64,000 nucleotides of DNA from Frigoribacterium sp. SL97 (GTDB taxonomy: Bacteria; Actinomycetota; Actinomycetes; Actinomycetales; Microbacteriaceae). Within the stretch, counting starts at the first letter, position 1, and the number at the start of each line of letters is the position of its first letter. The stretch is from assembly GCF_026625765.1 (NCBI RefSeq), contig NZ_CP113062.1, forward strand, positions 3,038,001 through 3,102,000. Direction: 5' to 3'. The notes under the pieces were generated by a model. It worked only from the letters and a program-made list of their open reading frames with translations. It was not told the origin of the DNA and searched no databases. This document shows, in pieces, positions 41,485 to 49,143 of this stretch. The translations under genes were made by a program, and so were the position numbers.

Positions 41485-42675
41485 ATGTCCGACACGACGA
41501 GGTCGTCTGCCCTCGGCAGCACCGGAGCCAGCGAGATCTTCCAGCTGCTCCGCGACGGCGTGCCGCGCACCCGGGCCGAACTCGCGGCGATGACGGGCCT
41601 CGCCCGGTCGACGATCGGCCTGCGCCTCGACGTCCTGGCCGAACTCGGTCTGGTCGGCCCCTCCGCAGACGCCGTCTCGACGGGTGGCCGCCCTCCCTCT
41701 CGCGTGGCGCTCATCCCCTCGGCGCGTGTCGTCCTGGCCGCGGACTTCGGAGCGGGCCACGTCAACCTCGCCCTGACCGACCTGATGGGCGTCGAGCTGA
41801 TCAGCGACCGTCGCCTGATCGACATCGCCGACGGTCCCGAGACGACCCTCGCCGGCATGGTGACCGGGGCGGACGCCCTGCTCGACCGGCTCGGTCGCAC
41901 CCGGGACGACCTCATCGGGGTCGGGATCGGCCTGCCGGGCCCCGTGCAGTTCAGCACGGGTCGACCGGTGAACCCGCCGATCATGCCCGGCTGGGACGGC
42001 GTCGACGTGCCGGGCTGGGTGAGGCGCCACCTCGACGTGCCCGTCCTCGTCGACAACGACGTCAACATCATGGCCCTCGGCGAGCGCAGCCACGCCTGGC
42101 CGGGCACCGACCACTTCCTGTTCGTCAAGGTCGCCACCGGCATCGGCTCGGGCATCATCTCGGGCGGTCGCCTGCAGCGCGGCGCCCAGGGCATCGCGGG
42201 CGACATCGGCCACGTGCAGATCCCCCGCGGCGCCGGCGTCGTCTGCCACTGCGGCAACGTCGGGTGCCTCGAGGCCGTCGCCTCCGGCCCGGCCCTCGCC
42301 CGCTCGCTGCGGGCCCTCGGCCACGACTGCGAGGGTGGCCGCCAGGTGGTCGAGCTCGTCCGGGCCGGCAACGTCGACGCGGTGCAGGCCGTCCGCCAGG
42401 CGGGTCGCGACCTCGGCGAGGTGCTGACCGCCTGCGTCAACATGATCAACCCCTCGGTCATCGCGATCGGCGGCTCCATGGCGCAGGCCGGCGAGCACTT
42501 GCTGGCAGGCGTGCGCGAGGTCGTCTACCAGCGGTCGATGCCGCTCGCGACCGAGCACCTGAGCATCGTGCCGTCGCGGGCGGGCGACCGGGCGGGGCTC
42601 ATGGGCGCGAGCATGCTCGCGATCCACCACGCCCTCTCCCCCGCGGCGATCGACGAGCTCGCCGCCGCCGTCTGA
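41485..42675 (+). CDS. ROK-family transcriptional regulator
   Basis: 396 aa. An N-terminal winged helix (GASEIFQLLRDGVPRTRAELAAMTGLARSTIGLRLD) precedes a ROK domain with ADFGAGHVNLALTDL as the ATP-binding phosphate loop, VDNDVNIMALGE with the catalytic-type Asp, and the zinc motif CHCGNVGCLEAVAS. ROK repressors bind sugars or phosphorylated sugars. Divergent to the sugar operon and therefore its likely repressor. The start at 41485 is preferred to the far upstream codons in an open frame that begins at 41260. Confidence 0.92.
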   Translation: MSDTTRSSALGSTGASEIFQLLRDGVPRTRAELAAMTGLARSTIGLRLDVLAELGLVGPSADAVSTGGRPPSRVALIPSARVVLAADFGAGHVNLALTDLMGVELISDRRLIDIADGPETTLAGMVTGADALLDRLGRTRDDLIGVGIGLPGPVQFSTGRPVNPPIMPGWDGVDVPGWVRRHLDVPVLVDNDVNIMALGERSHAWPGTDHFLFVKVATGIGSGIISGGRLQRGAQGIAGDIGHVQIPRGAGVVCHCGNVGCLEAVASGPALARSLRALGHDCEGGRQVVELVRAGNVDAVQAVRQAGRDLGEVLTACVNMINPSVIAIGGSMAQAGEHLLAGVREVVYQRSMPLATEHLSIVPSRAGDRAGLMGASMLAIHHALSPAAIDELAAAV

Positions 42676-42750
42676 CCGCGGGCTCCCGGTGCTCGCCGCT
42701 CCGCCGCGACACGAGGAGGCGCGGGTGTCGTCCTCGCGCCCCCGGCGAGG

Positions 42751-42756
42751 GAGAAT
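42751..42756 (+). promoter_or_regulatory. -10-like hexamer for the YqaJ-like gene
   Basis: GAGAAT is 7 nt upstream of the ATG at 42764 and supports that start over the ATG at 42755, which lies within the hexamer. Confidence 0.35.
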
Positions 42757-42763
42757 GGTCACC

Positions 42764-43498
42764 ATGACCGTCGTCCAACCCATGCTCGCCCTGTGGGACG
42801 ACGACGAGCCGACGACCCCCGCCGCGCCTCCTGCGCACCTGACGCGCGTGCTGGCCGACTCGTCGGACCGCATCGCATGGCTGCGGGCTCGCAGCCAGGG
42901 CATCACGGCCACCGACGTCGCCCGGCTCTCGAGCCCGCGCGCCGTGCAGGCCGTCGTGCTCGACAAGTTGTACGGCAACGGTTTCGGCGGCAACGCCTAC
43001 ACCGACCACGGGCGGGCGCGTGAGCCCGAGATCGCCCGGTGGGTGCTGCAGCGGCACGGCATCGAGTCCAGCCAGAAGCTCTTCCACGCCGCGGGTCAGC
43101 GCCGACACCTGGCCACCCCGGACGGCGTGACCGTCCGCACCGACGGCACCGTCGAGCTGTGCGAGATCAAGACGACGAAGAACGCCTGGTCGTCGATCCC
43201 CCGCTCGTACCTGCGCCAGGTGGCCTGGCAGCAGTACGTGCTCGGCGCCGAGCGCACCCTCGTGGTCTGGGAGCAGCACACCGACTTCGTGCCCCTGCAC
43301 GGTGACCCGCAGTGCCGCTGGGTCGAGCGCGACGAGGACGAGATCCACCGTCTCGTGGCCCTCGCCGACCAGGTGCTCGACACCCTCGCACGACAGGCGC
43401 CGGTCGACCCGTTCGCGCCGGGCGGTCGGGCGTCGGCGCCCCCACCGCCCGACGCCTACGAGGCCTACGAACCCCCGCCCTACGATCCGTTGCGCTGA
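42764..43498 (+). CDS. YqaJ-type PD-(D/E)XK exonuclease-like protein
   Basis: 244 aa. RSQGITATDVARLSS, RAREPEIARW and TDGTVELCEIKTTKNAW reproduce the YqaJ recombinase nuclease pattern, with the D-E-x-K active site in the last segment. YqaJ proteins are found in phages but also as chromosomal housekeeping genes in actinobacteria; no other phage gene is near. Pro-rich C-terminus of about 40 residues. Its 3' end overlaps the convergent Pr6Pr gene by 19 bp. Confidence 0.75.
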   Translation: MTVVQPMLALWDDDEPTTPAAPPAHLTRVLADSSDRIAWLRARSQGITATDVARLSSPRAVQAVVLDKLYGNGFGGNAYTDHGRAREPEIARWVLQRHGIESSQKLFHAAGQRRHLATPDGVTVRTDGTVELCEIKTTKNAWSSIPRSYLRQVAWQQYVLGAERTLVVWEQHTDFVPLHGDPQCRWVERDEDEIHRLVALADQVLDTLARQAPVDPFAPGGRASAPPPPDAYEAYEPPPYDPLR

Positions 43499-44121
43499 GT
43501 CACGCGCCGATCCGGGTCGACGAGGCGCAGGCGCGACGCCGCCACGACGAGCGCCCCGATCAGGGCGACCGCGACGGCGATGCCCACGCACCAGAGCGCC
43601 ACGACGCCCCCGCCGAGGGTCGCCACGTCGAGGAAGGGGTACGGCACGAAGTCGGCGCCCCGGGCCAGGACGACGACCACCCAGATCAAGGGGAAGGCCA
43701 GGAACTGCCACAACCGCCGCCAGGGCTGGCGGTCGCGGTCGGCGAAGAGCACCCAGTCGAGCACGACGTAGAGCGGGATCACCCGGTGGAACACGTTGCT
43801 CGCCCACCCCACGGTGTACGGGTCGTTCGAGGGCAGTCCCGCCAGCAGCAGGTTGAAGACCAGCCCGGTCAGCGCGATGTACGTGGTCGCCGCCGCCCGC
43901 ACCGCGACCGTCCACCGGGGCGGCGTCGTCCGGCGCAGCACCGTGAACGCGCCGATCGCCAGGGCCAGCAGCACGATGAGGTTGCTCTGGATGGTGAAGT
44001 ACCCGAAGAAGTCCACGAATCGGTACCCCGGGTCGCGCAGGCTGTTCTCCCACTGGGCCACGACGGCGACGAGGACCGCGACCGCAGCCGCGACGCGCAG
44101 GACGGCGACCGATGCTCTCAT
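43480..44121 (-). CDS. Pr6Pr family membrane protein
   Basis: 213 aa with six predicted helices and several aromatic positions in membrane regions (YFTIQSNLIVLL, FHRVIPLYVVLDWVLF, FPYPFLDVATLGGG-like spacing). This matches the Pr6Pr (FAR-17a/AIG1-like) group of actinobacterial membrane proteins, whose role is unknown; I do not assign an enzyme function. The ATG at 44121 follows TACGGT at 6 nt. Confidence 0.75.
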   Translation of the reverse strand: MRASVAVLRVAAAVAVLVAVVAQWENSLRDPGYRFVDFFGYFTIQSNLIVLLALAIGAFTVLRRTTPPRWTVAVRAAATTYIALTGLVFNLLLAGLPSNDPYTVGWASNVFHRVIPLYVVLDWVLFADRDRQPWRRLWQFLAFPLIWVVVVLARGADFVPYPFLDVATLGGGVVALWCVGIAVAVALIGALVVAASRLRLVDPDRRVTQRNGS

Positions 44122-44127
44122 GCCCAC

Positions 44128-44133
44128 ACCGTA
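44128..44133 (-). promoter_or_regulatory. -10 hexamer for the Pr6Pr gene (leaderless)
   Basis: TACGGT lies 6 nt before the ATG at 44121. Confidence 0.5.
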
Positions 44134-44250
44134 CCCATCATCGTTTCCCTCTCGGTGACACCCGCGAAACACGGGTGACTCATCCGTCCCGTTGACTGAC
44201 CTGACCACCGCGCCGGAGCCACGGCGCACACGAGCCGACAGGGGCCGCCG

Positions 44251-45237
44251 ATGGACACGACGATGCAGACGACGATGCGGGCGATGGTGATCGAGCGGAC
44301 CGGCGGGCCCGAGCAGCTCGTCGCCGCCGACGTGCCCTACCCGCGACGGGTCAACGCCGAGGTGCTCGTGCGCGTCGTCGCCGCCGGCGTCAACCGCTTC
44401 GACCTGGAGACCCGGGCCGGTCGCGGCGACAGCGACGCCATCCCGGCGTTCCCGGCCGTGCTGGGCCACGACTTCAGCGGCGTCGTCGTCGAGACGCCCT
44501 ATGCGGCGCATCCGTTGAGTCCGGGTGACGCCGTCTACGGCATGGCCCCGTGCCCGCGCTCCGGTGGCAGCTACGCCGAGTACATCAGCGTCCCGTCGCT
44601 GTCGGTGGCCCGGAAGCCCACCACCCTGTCGCACCTCGAAGCCGCCGCGGTGCCCCTCGCGGCGCTCACGGCCTGGGGGATGGTCGTCGACGTCGCCAAG
44701 GCCCACGAGGGCCAGCGCCTCCTCATCAACGCCGGCGCGGGCGGGGTGGGGCACTTCGCGGTGCAGTTCGCCTCGTACTTCGGCGCACACGTCGTCGCGA
44801 CCGGCTCGCAGGCCAACTCGGCCTGGCTGCGGGAGCTCGGGGCCGCCGAGGTCGTCGACTACGGCGCGGCCGACGTCGACCGCAGCGTCCGTCAGGTCGA
44901 CGTCGTGCTCAACCTGGTCGACGACGACGTCGAGGCCGACCGGTCGCTGAGGTTGCTCCGACCCGGTGGGCTCGCCGTCCACGCACCGCTCGCCTCGGGG
45001 GCCGCCTTCGCCGAGAAAGCCGCGCAGGCAGGCGTCCGGTCGACCGGGTTCGCCGTCTCCCCCGACGGCGCCACGCTGGCGGTCATCTCGCGACTGCTCG
45101 ACTCGGGAGACGTCCGGGTCTACGTCGACGAGGTCTACGACCTGGTCGACGCCCGTGACGCCCATGCTCGCCTCGAGCGGTCGCACACCCGCGGCAAGCT
45201 CGTGCTGCGCGTCACCGACGACACCGAGGCCGCCTGA
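44251..45237 (+). CDS. Quinone oxidoreductase-like NADP-dependent dehydrogenase (MDR superfamily)
   Basis: 328 aa. GroES-like N-terminal domain (MRAMVIERTGGPEQL, GHDFSGVVV) followed by a Rossmann fold with NAGAGGVGHFAVQFASYFGA. No structural zinc cysteine cluster is present, so it belongs to the zinc-independent quinone oxidoreductase type. The substrate is unknown. The first ATG at 44251 is one of three in-frame starts in the first 25 bp; none has a strong ribosome-binding site. Confidence 0.87.
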   Translation: MDTTMQTTMRAMVIERTGGPEQLVAADVPYPRRVNAEVLVRVVAAGVNRFDLETRAGRGDSDAIPAFPAVLGHDFSGVVVETPYAAHPLSPGDAVYGMAPCPRSGGSYAEYISVPSLSVARKPTTLSHLEAAAVPLAALTAWGMVVDVAKAHEGQRLLINAGAGGVGHFAVQFASYFGAHVVATGSQANSAWLRELGAAEVVDYGAADVDRSVRQVDVVLNLVDDDVEADRSLRLLRPGGLAVHAPLASGAAFAEKAAQAGVRSTGFAVSPDGATLAVISRLLDSGDVRVYVDEVYDLVDARDAHARLERSHTRGKLVLRVTDDTEAA

Positions 45238-45292
45238 CCCGGCCTCCGGACCCGGCCCCCGGACCGGCCGCCGTGGCCCGACGCGACCCCGC

Positions 45293-45829
45293 CTAGATCC
45301 GACGCTCGAGGACGAAGTCCTGCTGCAGGTCGTCGCCGAGGGCGAAGGTCTTCGTCCCGACCTTCACGAGTCCGTGCTTGGCGTAGAAGCGAAGCGCCCG
45401 TTCGTTCTGCTGGTTGACTCCGAGCCACACCGAGGAGGCGCCGGTCGCGCGGGCTGCCTCGAGGGTCGCGGCCATCAGGGTCGAGGCCGCCCCCGTGCCG
45501 TGCCCCTGCGGCATGACGTAGAACTTGCTCAGCTCGACGGTCGGCCGGGACGAGACGGCTGCGGCGACGTCCGCGTCCTCGGGATCTCCCGCGATCATCA
45601 TGCTGTAGCCGAGGGCCCCCCGGGCCGTGGGGTCGACGGCCAGCAGGACGGTCCGGGTGTCGTCGGCGAGGTAGCGCGAGAAGGCCTCCTCGGACAGCAC
45701 CGTGGTGACGACCCGGGCGATGTCCGCGAGGTCCGACCCGGGCGGGCAGGCGAGCGGGAAGGTCACCGCGGCGACCTCGGCGAGCAGGGGGGCGTCGGTC
45801 GGGAGGGCAGGGCGCACGGTGACGGTCAT
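45293..45829 (-). CDS. GNAT family N-acetyltransferase
   Basis: 178 aa. VRPALPTDAPLLAEVAA starts the GNAT fold; LSKFYVMPQGHGTGAASTLMAATLEAARATG is the acetyl-CoA loop (Q/R-x-x-G-x-G/A), and WLGVNQQNERALRFYAKHGL the conserved C-terminal part. The acceptor is unknown. The start at 45829 has the hexamer CACCAT at 6 nt, favouring it over the ATG at 45847. It is convergent with the dehydrogenase gene. Confidence 0.87.
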   Translation of the reverse strand: MTVTVRPALPTDAPLLAEVAAVTFPLACPPGSDLADIARVVTTVLSEEAFSRYLADDTRTVLLAVDPTARGALGYSMMIAGDPEDADVAAAVSSRPTVELSKFYVMPQGHGTGAASTLMAATLEAARATGASSVWLGVNQQNERALRFYAKHGLVKVGTKTFALGDDLQQDFVLERRI

Positions 45830-45886
45830 CTGCCCATGGTGCCCCACCCGCGCCTCCCCGCCCGACCACGGACGGGAGCCGACGAC

Positions 45887-45920
45887 GAAGGCCGCCCCAC
45901 TCGAGAGTGGGACGGCCTTC
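45887..45920 (-). terminator. Terminator after rplA
   Basis: GAAGGCC and GGCCTTC close a stem that continues with CCCACTC/GAGTGGG around one mismatch and a small loop. On the minus strand it follows the rplA stop at 45952 by about 30 bp. Confidence 0.75.
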
Positions 45921-45951
45921 GGGCGACGCAGTGCCTGGGAGGTCTGAGGAC

Positions 45952-46641
45952 CTAGAAGACGTTGATGTCGAGGGGGATGCCGGGACCGAAGGTCGTCGAC
46001 AGCGTGCCCTTGGTGATGTAGCGGCCCTTGGACGAGGACGGCTTGAGGCGGACGACCTCTTCGAGGGCGGCGTCGAGGTTGGTGTTCAGCTGCTCTTCCG
46101 AGAAGCCGGCCTTACCGATGACGAAGTGCACGTTGCTGTGCTTGTCGACACGGAACTCGATCTTTCCGCCCTTGATGTCGTTGACGGCCTGCGCGACGTT
46201 GGGGGTCACGGTGCCGGTCTTCGGGTTGGGCATGAGGCCGCGGGGGCCGAGCACCTTTCCGAGACGACCGACCTTGCCCATGAGCTCGGGGGTCGAGACG
46301 GCCGAGTCGAACGACGTGTAGCCGCCCGCGACCTTCTCGATGAGCTCGTCGCCACCGACCTCGTCGGCACCCGCGGCGATGGCCGCCTCGGCGGCGGCAC
46401 CCGTCGCGAACACGATGACGCGGGCGGTCTTGCCCGTGCCGTGCGGCAGGATGACGGTGCCGCGCACCATCTGGTCGGCCTTGCGGGGGTCGACGCCGAG
46501 CTTGAGCGCGACCTCGACGGTCGAGTCGAACTTCTTCGAGCCGGTCTCGCGAGCGACGGCCACGGCCTCGCTGGTGCTGTAGAACTTGCCTGCCTCGATC
46601 TTCTCGGCAGCGGCGCGGTACGCCTTGGACTTCTGAGCCAT
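45952..46641 (-). CDS. rplA: 50S ribosomal protein L1
   Basis: 229 aa, standard length. AQKSKAYRAAAEKIEAGKFYS at the start and KLGVDPRKADQMVRGTVILPHGTGK and LGPRGLMPNPKTGTVT are L1 signatures. It binds 23S rRNA at the L1 stalk and can repress its own rplKA mRNA. The ATG at 46641 is chosen over the upstream open frame to 46728. Ribosome-binding site AGGTCC is weak; rplK lies 100 bp upstream. Confidence 0.96.
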   Translation of the reverse strand: MAQKSKAYRAAAEKIEAGKFYSTSEAVAVARETGSKKFDSTVEVALKLGVDPRKADQMVRGTVILPHGTGKTARVIVFATGAAAEAAIAAGADEVGGDELIEKVAGGYTSFDSAVSTPELMGKVGRLGKVLGPRGLMPNPKTGTVTPNVAQAVNDIKGGKIEFRVDKHSNVHFVIGKAGFSEEQLNTNLDAALEEVVRLKPSSSKGRYITKGTLSTTFGPGIPLDINVF

Positions 46642-46741
46642 GTTGGACCTCTTCGTACTGGGGACGTGGTTGCGAGCCTGGCCGGCTCTCCCACTGATGT
46701 CAGGGTCGTGCAGGCGGGTCGCCTGCACGGAGGGGTGCTGC

Positions 46742-47173
46742 TTAGGCGTCGACCGTGATGCCCATGGAACGGGCGGTGCCGGCGATGATCTTCGCCGCGG
46801 CGTCGATGTCGTTGGCGTTCAGGTCGGCCTGCTTGGTCGTCGCGATCTCGCGCACCTGGTCCATGGTCAGCTTGCCGACCTTGGTGGTGTGCGGGGTTCC
46901 CGAACCCTTGGCGACGCCGGCGGCCTTCTTGATGAGCTCGGCGGCGGGCGGGGTCTTGAGGATGAACGTGAACGAGCGGTCTTCGTAGACCGTGATCTCG
47001 ACGGGGACGACGTTGCCGCGCTGCGACTCGGTCGCCGCGTTGTACGCCTTGCAGAACTCCATGATGTTCACGCCGTGCTGACCCAGGGCCGGGCCGATGG
47101 GCGGGGCGGGGTTCGCGGCGCCGGCGTTGATCTGAAGCTTGATCAGACCCGTGACCTTCTTTTTCGGTGCCAT
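46742..47173 (-). CDS. rplK: 50S ribosomal protein L11
   Basis: 143 aa. MAPKKKVTGLIKLQINAG and the NPAPPIGPALGQHGVN segment form the RNA-binding and methylated N-terminus; the C-terminal domain is VRGTARSMGITVDA-like. It binds the GTPase-associated region of 23S rRNA. AAGGAAAAG lies upstream of the ATG. Preceded by nusG in the same direction by 108 bp. Confidence 0.96.
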   Translation of the reverse strand: MAPKKKVTGLIKLQINAGAANPAPPIGPALGQHGVNIMEFCKAYNAATESQRGNVVPVEITVYEDRSFTFILKTPPAAELIKKAAGVAKGSGTPHTTKVGKLTMDQVREIATTKQADLNANDIDAAAKIIAGTARSMGITVDA

Positions 47174-47281
47174 TGTTCTTTTCCTTCTTGTGGGGTTCGA
47201 ACCGATCGCGGTCGCGACCTGCTCTCCCGGTGGCCCGCGGCGCGGACTCCGGTGATCTGTAGACCTGGGGGTGGGTGCCTG

Positions 47282-48376
47282 CTAGAGCTTCGTGACCTGG
47301 TCGAAGCTGAGCTCGACCGGCGTCTCGCGCTCGAACAGCGAGACCAGCACGGTGAGCTTGCCGCTCTCGGGCTTGATCTCGTTGATCGTACCGGGAAGTC
47401 CGGCGAACGACCCCTCTTTGATCGTGATCGTCTCGCCGATCTCGAAGTCGACCTCGGCGGGGATGACCCGCTGGGCCTGCTTGCCACCCTTGGCGCCGCC
47501 CTTGGCGGGCGCCGGGGTCGTGTCGACCTGGACGAGGCTCTTCAACATGTTGAAGGCCTCTTCGAAACGCAGCGGCGTCGGGTTGTGGGCGTTGCCCACG
47601 AAGCCCGTGACCCCGGGGGTGTGGCGGACGACGGACCAGCTGTCCTCGTTGAGGTCGAGACGCACGAGCACGTAGCCGGGGATGCGGACGCGGGTGACGA
47701 GCTTGCGCTGCCCGTTCTTGATCTCGACCACGTCCTCCATGGGGACCTCTACCTGGTAGATGTAGTCCTCCATGGTCATCGAGACCATGCGGTTCTCGAT
47801 GTTCTGCTTCACGCGGCGCTCGAAGCCGGCGTACGAGTGGATGACGTACCACTTGCCGGGCTTGCCCCGCAGCTCGTAACGGAAGGCCTCGTAGGGGTCG
47901 ACCTCGGCGGGCTCGTCGTCCTCGACCTCGGTGGCGGACACGTCGACGTCGACGTCGTCGTGCGCGATCTCGGCGTCGGCGTCCTGGACGGACTGCTCGG
48001 CCTCGGCGACGACGGCGTTCGCGGCGGGGGCGTCGCCCTCGTCGGCCGCCTGCTCGGCCTCGGAGTCGGCCTCGTCGTCGGTGGCCTCGACGGCGGCCTC
48101 GGCCTCGAACTCGTCGTCGATGTCGAGGGCGTCGTCGACGATCGCGTCGGCCTCGGGGTCGCGTGCCTCGGCCAGCGTGTCGAGCAGGCCGTCGAGGTCG
48201 CTCGTGTCGGTCGAACCGGACTCGCCTTCGTCGACGACCGAGAGGGCCTCGGACTCGGCGGGCTCGACGGCGTCCTCGTCGGCGGCCAGCGTGCCGCCCT
48301 CTTGGGCCTCTTCGACCTCGGAGGACTGCTCGGCAGCGGTGGCGAGGTCGATGTCGTCGCGCTCGTTGTCAGGCAA
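47282..48376 (-). CDS. nusG: Transcription antitermination factor NusG with a long acidic N-terminus
   Basis: 364 aa, about twice the 181 residues of E. coli NusG. Residues 1 to about 170 are Asp/Glu/Ala-rich and unstructured; the NGN domain begins at GKWYVIHSYAGFERRVKQN, and the KOW domain ends the protein (IKEGSFAGLPGTINEIKPESG). NusG links RNA polymerase to ribosomes and Rho. The start TTG at 48376 is preceded by AAGAAG at 5-6 nt; a longer frame to 48424 exists and the start is the least certain in this operon. Acidic extensions are common in actinobacterial NusG. Confidence 0.88.
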   Translation of the reverse strand: MPDNERDDIDLATAAEQSSEVEEAQEGGTLAADEDAVEPAESEALSVVDEGESGSTDTSDLDGLLDTLAEARDPEADAIVDDALDIDDEFEAEAAVEATDDEADSEAEQAADEGDAPAANAVVAEAEQSVQDADAEIAHDDVDVDVSATEVEDDEPAEVDPYEAFRYELRGKPGKWYVIHSYAGFERRVKQNIENRMVSMTMEDYIYQVEVPMEDVVEIKNGQRKLVTRVRIPGYVLVRLDLNEDSWSVVRHTPGVTGFVGNAHNPTPLRFEEAFNMLKSLVQVDTTPAPAKGGAKGGKQAQRVIPAEVDFEIGETITIKEGSFAGLPGTINEIKPESGKLTVLVSLFERETPVELSFDQVTKL

Positions 48377-48471
48377 GGGTTCTTCTTTCGATCGGGGTTG
48401 TCGGGTGCTCGTGCTCGGTGGCACGGGACCCGCTCACGTGGTGCTCGGGGAGTCGGCCGGTGGGTGCCGCG

Positions 48472-48753
48472 TCAGCTGCCGGTCGGGCCGTTGCCGAAGA
48501 CGTAGCCGACGCCGGTGCCGAACACCAGGTCGAGCAGGGAGACGAGGGCCATCATGATGACCACGAAGACCAGGACGACGCCGGTGTAGCTCAGCAGCTC
48601 TTTGCGGGTCGGCGTGACGACCTTCTTGAGCTCGGCGATCACCTGGCGGATGAACAACGCGATGCGGGCGAAGGGGCTGCGGCGCGTCGCACCGTCGCTC
48701 TTCGCCTTCTCGACGACGTCTTCACTGGGGACGTCAACGTCTTTTCTCGCCAC
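48472..48753 (-). CDS. secE: Preprotein translocase subunit SecE
   Basis: 93 aa. One C-terminal membrane helix (TGVVLVFVVIMMALVSLLDLVFG) follows RQVIAELKKVVTPTRKELL, the SecE signature. It is an essential part of the SecYEG channel. Start GTG at 48753. It stands directly upstream of nusG and downstream of tRNA-Trp, the conserved actinobacterial arrangement. Confidence 0.95.
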   Translation of the reverse strand: MARKDVDVPSEDVVEKAKSDGATRRSPFARIALFIRQVIAELKKVVTPTRKELLSYTGVVLVFVVIMMALVSLLDLVFGTGVGYVFGNGPTGS

Positions 48754-48837
48754 TGTTCCGACCTTCCGAGCTCGGCCCGTGGGCCTGTGTCCGTATCTGT
48801 GTGTGATCACCGTGTCATGAAGAACACAGCCGGGCTG

Positions 48838-48910
48838 CAGGGCGGACAGGACTCGAACCTGCAACCTGCGGTTTTGGAGACCGCTGCTCTACCAATTGAG
48901 CCACCGCCCT
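48838..48910 (-). tRNA. tRNA-Trp (anticodon CCA)
   Basis: 73-nt cloverleaf with acceptor arms AGGGCGG/CCGCCCT and discriminator G. The anticodon stem GCGGT/ACCGC encloses the loop CTCCAAA, giving anticodon CCA. The CCA tail is not encoded. It lies about 84 bp upstream of secE. Confidence 0.94.
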
Positions 48911-49130
48911 ATGGGATCGACGCCCTTCAGATGACCTCTCGGCCGGACCCGGAGGCCCTGCCTCTCTCAGCCGGCTGTTGGTGAACCGGACTGCAGAGGC
49001 GCGCTGAAGCTTGGCGCATTCGATCGCCTCGTCAAGTGTAGGCGAAGCGGCGGGCGCGTGCAAAGCCGGGCGCCGCGGGGTCCGACGGACCGCCGGCGGG
49101 CGCACCCGTCCGGGCCGGTCACACCCCCGC

Positions 49131-49136
49131 TAGGCT
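49131..49136 (+). promoter_or_regulatory. -10 hexamer for the aminotransferase gene (leaderless)
   Basis: TAGGCT lies 7 nt before the GTG at 49144. Confidence 0.5.
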
Positions 49137-49143
49137 GACCCGC

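Noticed and set aside
42764..43498. YqaJ gene as part of a prophage
   Set aside because: Neighbouring genes are metabolic or regulatory; there are no structural, lysis or integrase genes.
46640..48505. 621-codon open frame on the plus strand
   Set aside because: Antisense to rplK, nusG and secE; the sequence is low-complexity Leu/Val/Asp/Gly.
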